This document shows, piece after piece, positions 10,249 through 13,008 of a stretch of 13,008 bases of DNA (positions are counted from its first letter, which is position 1; the number at the start of each line of letters is the position of its first letter). The position numbers and the translations under genes were made by a program. The notes below the pieces were generated by a model. That model was not told where the DNA came from. It saw only the letters and a program-made list of their open reading frames with translations, and did no database searches. This stretch comes from Actinomycetes bacterium. Its GTDB lineage: Bacteria > Actinomycetota > Thermoleophilia > BMS3ABIN01. The stretch spans positions 1-13,008 of the forward strand of contig JAJYIN010000036.1 in assembly GCA_021790075.1 (NCBI GenBank), read 5' to 3'.

Positions 10249-13008
10249 ATGAGGAAACTGCTTTCCATTCAGGCGCTGCTGGCGATGACCCTGCTTGCCG
10301 TGATCGTCCTCGCGCCATCGGCGTCGGCCGGGATGAACACCGGGGGCGGCAACTGGACCTGGGTCAACCCCTCTCCCCAGGGGAACACGATCAATTCCAT
10401 GTCTTTCATCAATACCAGCACAGGGTGGGTAGCCGGCGGCGGCGGCCTGGTCATGAAGACGACTGATGGCGGCAGCAGCTGGGCGAATCAGTCACCGTCC
10501 ACTTCCTGCGTGGGCGCCACCGGCAGCGGCTGCAACCTGAGCGGCGTCAGTTTCATCGACGCCAGCAATGGCTGGGCAGCCGGTGATTATGGCACCATTT
10601 ATCACACTACTGACGGCGGCGCCACCTGGACCCCCCAATCGTTGCCGGCGCCATACACCTCGTATCCCCTTGACGCGATCGTATTCACCAGCGCCAGCAA
10701 CGGCATCGCGCTCAGCTCGGGGGGTTGCGGCCTCTCAGGCGGCGTCTGGAAATGCAACGGCTATGCCTTTTACACGAACAACGGGGGCGCCAACTGGTAC
10801 CCCTCGAACCAGGTCACGGGCACGGCCAGCGGCCCGGTCAGCAACCTGACTCTTTACTCGCTGCATATGATCTCGGGCACTACCGGCTTCGCTGTGGGCG
10901 ACCAGGGCGCCATCTACAAGACGACCGACGGCGGTGTCAACTGGTCGTTGGTGGCGCCGCCGGGGGGAACGGGCACAGATACATTCCTGGGCGTTTATTT
11001 TTCCGACGCCGGAAACGGATACATCGTCGGCCAGACCGCCGGCGGGGCCGGCCGCCTCCTGAGGACCACTAACGGCGGCGCCAGCTGGACCGCGAATACG
11101 ACGGCGATAGCCACCCCCCTGGAGGCCTTGAGGAAGACAGGGGGCACCGTGGTGGCGGCCGGCGCCGGCGGCACTATCCTCGCGGGCGCCGACAGCGCCA
11201 ACGTCGACACCCTGGCGGCCAATCTGAACGCCGGCGCGGTTAGTTCCGGCACCACCAGCGAACTGAGGGCCCTGACTTTCCCCGGCGGCGGTGCTTCTGG
11301 ACTTGCCGGCGGCGCCGCGGGCGCGGTCACCCGGACTGTCAACGGCGGGGCCTCATGGTGGCTCGCGGCAGGCGGCAACGCCATCTCCATTTTCGGCTCC
11401 AGTTTCATCGGCGCCAACACCGGCTGGGAAGCCGGCAACAACGGCATGGTGCTCAAGACCACCGACGGCGGCGCCACGTGGACAAACGACAACGCCGGCA
11501 TCCCTGCCGATGTGAGCCTGCGCGGCATCCAGTTCCTTAACGCCAGTACCGGTTTCGCCGTGGGATTCCAGGGAACCTACAACCACGATACAGGCACTGG
11601 CGTTGCCTACAAATATAATAGCGGCACCTGGTCCCCCATCTCGCTTCCGGGAAGCCCCACGTACATGAGTTCTGTCCACATGACCAGCGCCACCAGCGGC
11701 TGGATGGTCGGCCTGGGCGGCAAGATCTACCGGACTGCGGACGGCTCCAACTGGACGCTGGACAACTCCGGCGTTGGCAGTAACTTCGATGTCAGTGGGG
11801 TTGACGCCACCAATGCCGCCAGCGACGGCTGGGCTGTGGGGCAGCAGTTCAACGGCCACCAGGCCAAGGCATCGGCAAGCATCTCAGGCGGCGCCGTCAC
11901 CAGCGTTGCCATCACCGACGGCGGCACCGGCTACACCTACGTTCCCACCGTCATTTTTTCAGCGCCACCGAACGGCGGCACCACTGCCACCGGCACGGCC
12001 ACCATCTCGGGAGGCGCCGTCACCGGGGTGACCATCACCAACCCCGGCAGCGGTTATACAACGTCCCCAACTGTTGCGTTCCTGAGTGTCGGGGTGCTGC
12101 TCAAATACAGCGGCGGCAGCTGGACATTGCAGCCGGCCGGAGCATCGTTCCTGGATAGCATCGATATGGTCGACGCCAGCACCGGTTACGCCGCCGGCAG
12201 CGGGGGCAAGGTCTACAAGACAACCAACGGCGGCACTAATTGGAACCTGCTCAGCACCGGGACGACCCGGGTGCTGGCCGGTGTTTCCTTTTACGACGCC
12301 AACAACGGTTTTATCGCCGGCGGCGACATTACAGGCGGCGGGGTGATGAAGACGACCGATGGCGGCAGCCACTGGGCCGTCGAGCCGGTGGGCACCAATA
12401 TCTCGTTCTATACGCTGTCACTGGCTTCCAGTCCCGCTCACGTCGCCTATGTGGGCGGCGGCAACGGCGCGGTGCTCAAATACAGCACGGCGCCGGTGAT
12501 CAGCAACCTGACCCCATCGGGTTGGCAGACGGCGAGTAACCCCACAATCAGCGCCGACTTGACGGATAATTCCGGCAACGGCATGGACACCAGCACGATC
12601 AGCGTCACCCTGGACGGGGCGCCACTCGCCGGTTGCACCGTGAACCCCAATACGAGCACCTCTGCGCATGTGTCCTGCCCGACTTCGGGCCTCAGCAATG
12701 GAAACCATAGTTTCCAGATCTCGGTACAGCAGCTGAACACAGGCGATACCGGCACCGGTTTTGGCAGTTTCGGCGTCGAGCTGGGCTATTACTGGACCTG
12801 GTACGACCAGTCGACACCCGGTACCGCGGTCTGGATCCTGGCGGCCAATCCGGCGGGGGCGAGCCAGAACGCCTGGTTCGATCTCTGGATCGGCGGCCAG
12901 AAACAGGTCCTGTCGCCTCTGTCTGGTCATCAGCCGGGTGAGGTGCCGCCTGGGACGACAGCGTTTTATTCTTACCCCGGCCTGATGGACGGACCGGTAG
13001 TCCTGGGG
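10249..13008 (+). CDS. Large secreted Ycf48/BNR-like Asp-box repeat protein with Ig-like and TWYD modules (3' partial)
   Basis: Open for 920 codons to the window edge, no internal stop. ATG at 10249 has AGGAG (10235-10239) 9 nt upstream. Residues 1-27 are a signal peptide ending ASA. From 28 to ~745 about ten Asp-box-like blades of the form K-T-T-(D/N)-G-G-x-x-W recur (e.g. 71-78, 225-232, 273-280, 658-665, 702-709), each preceded by a TGW.AG or GF.VG strand, as in Ycf48-like and sialidase-type beta-propellers. Photosynthetic function is not implied. Residues ~541-611 are an inserted tandem ISGGAVT...GSGYT repeat. About 749-840 is an Ig-like domain (PVISNLTPS, SVTLDG, GNHSFQI) with two Cys (C-to-C span 621-ish nt before the TWYD part not implied). 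From 845 a TWYD module begins (YYWTWYD, WILAAN, FDLWIGG, YPGLMDGPVV) and is cut by the edge. Likely a cell-surface or released binding protein. Confidence 0.85.
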   Translation, partial: MRKLLSIQALLAMTLLAVIVLAPSASAGMNTGGGNWTWVNPSPQGNTINSMSFINTSTGWVAGGGGLVMKTTDGGSSWANQSPSTSCVGATGSGCNLSGVSFIDASNGWAAGDYGTIYHTTDGGATWTPQSLPAPYTSYPLDAIVFTSASNGIALSSGGCGLSGGVWKCNGYAFYTNNGGANWYPSNQVTGTASGPVSNLTLYSLHMISGTTGFAVGDQGAIYKTTDGGVNWSLVAPPGGTGTDTFLGVYFSDAGNGYIVGQTAGGAGRLLRTTNGGASWTANTTAIATPLEALRKTGGTVVAAGAGGTILAGADSANVDTLAANLNAGAVSSGTTSELRALTFPGGGASGLAGGAAGAVTRTVNGGASWWLAAGGNAISIFGSSFIGANTGWEAGNNGMVLKTTDGGATWTNDNAGIPADVSLRGIQFLNASTGFAVGFQGTYNHDTGTGVAYKYNSGTWSPISLPGSPTYMSSVHMTSATSGWMVGLGGKIYRTADGSNWTLDNSGVGSNFDVSGVDATNAASDGWAVGQQFNGHQAKASASISGGAVTSVAITDGGTGYTYVPTVIFSAPPNGGTTATGTATISGGAVTGVTITNPGSGYTTSPTVAFLSVGVLLKYSGGSWTLQPAGASFLDSIDMVDASTGYAAGSGGKVYKTTNGGTNWNLLSTGTTRVLAGVSFYDANNGFIAGGDITGGGVMKTTDGGSHWAVEPVGTNISFYTLSLASSPAHVAYVGGGNGAVLKYSTAPVISNLTPSGWQTASNPTISADLTDNSGNGMDTSTISVTLDGAPLAGCTVNPNTSTSAHVSCPTSGLSNGNHSFQISVQQLNTGDTGTGFGSFGVELGYYWTWYDQSTPGTAVWILAANPAGASQNAWFDLWIGGQKQVLSPLSGHQPGEVPPGTTAFYSYPGLMDGPVVLG
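11869..12081 (+). repeat. Tandem GGAVT/GSGYT repeat inserted in the propeller
   Basis: Two units begin at 11881 and 12004, 123 bp (41 codons) apart. Protein reads ISGGAVTSVAITDGGTGYT then ISGGAVTGVTITNPGSGYT, each followed by (V/S)PTV(I/A)F. Such units occur in many bacterial and phage surface proteins as beta-repeat spacers. Here they interrupt a blade between GWAVGQQFNG and VLLKYSGGSW, as if inserted in a loop. Confidence 0.7.
12787..13008 (+). repeat. Fifth TWYD module, truncated by the window edge
   Basis: YYWTWYDQ, WILAANP, FDLWIGGQK, then YPGLMDGPVV align in order with the four modules at 7442-8614. It lies in frame at the end of the Asp-box protein; more modules may follow beyond 13008. 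Confidence 0.75.

Noticed and set aside
10249..13008. Asp-box protein as a photosystem II assembly factor Ycf48
   Set aside because: Only the generic Asp-box propeller pattern is shared; extra Ig-like and TWYD modules and the lack of photosynthesis genes argue against that role.

Overview
The window is GC-rich bacterial DNA with dense gene packing, two TTG starts and near-consensus sigma70-type promoters (TTGACA / TATAAT). Synteny tsaC - low-molecular-weight phosphatase - rpiB - glyA is the arrangement known from Gram-positive lineages. Together with an AftB-like GT-C glycosyltransferase and large secreted beta-repeat proteins, it suggests a high-GC Gram-positive, perhaps a deep-branching actinobacterium. 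That placement is inference; no rRNA or other phylogenetic marker is present.

Left end (10-2113, minus strand): a two-gene SOS-type mutagenesis cassette. A 190-aa self-cleaving repressor (LexA-like winged helix joined to a UmuD-like peptidase domain) is followed 2 bp later by a Y-family DNA polymerase with an unusual Arg/Gly-rich N-terminal tail. The promoter has perfect -35 and -10 hexamers, with a perfect palindrome CGTAC-N4-CGTAC-type operator filling the spacer, which is the layout expected of an autorepressed, damage-inducible unit.

Centre (2176-6941, plus strand): two 25-bp direct repeats precede a membrane GT-C glycosyltransferase. Then come tsaC (tRNA t6A synthesis), a low-molecular-weight protein phosphatase, rpiB and glyA. 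The last three are joined by overlapping ends and are probably translationally coupled.

Right part (6942-13008): two plus-strand secreted proteins flank a minus-strand UbiA-type prenyltransferase. The first (7274-8977) has four copies of a ~90-residue module, here called the TWYD module. The second (10249 to the window edge, still open after 920 codons) is a Ycf48/BNR-like Asp-box repeat protein that carries a GGAVT..GSGYT tandem repeat insertion, an Ig-like domain and, at its end, another TWYD module. The first gene has a promoter with a palindrome in its spacer and a ~187-nt structured leader. A similar bulged hairpin lies in the leader of the second gene, so the two may share post-transcriptional control. 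No tRNA, rRNA, insertion sequence or CRISPR array was seen.
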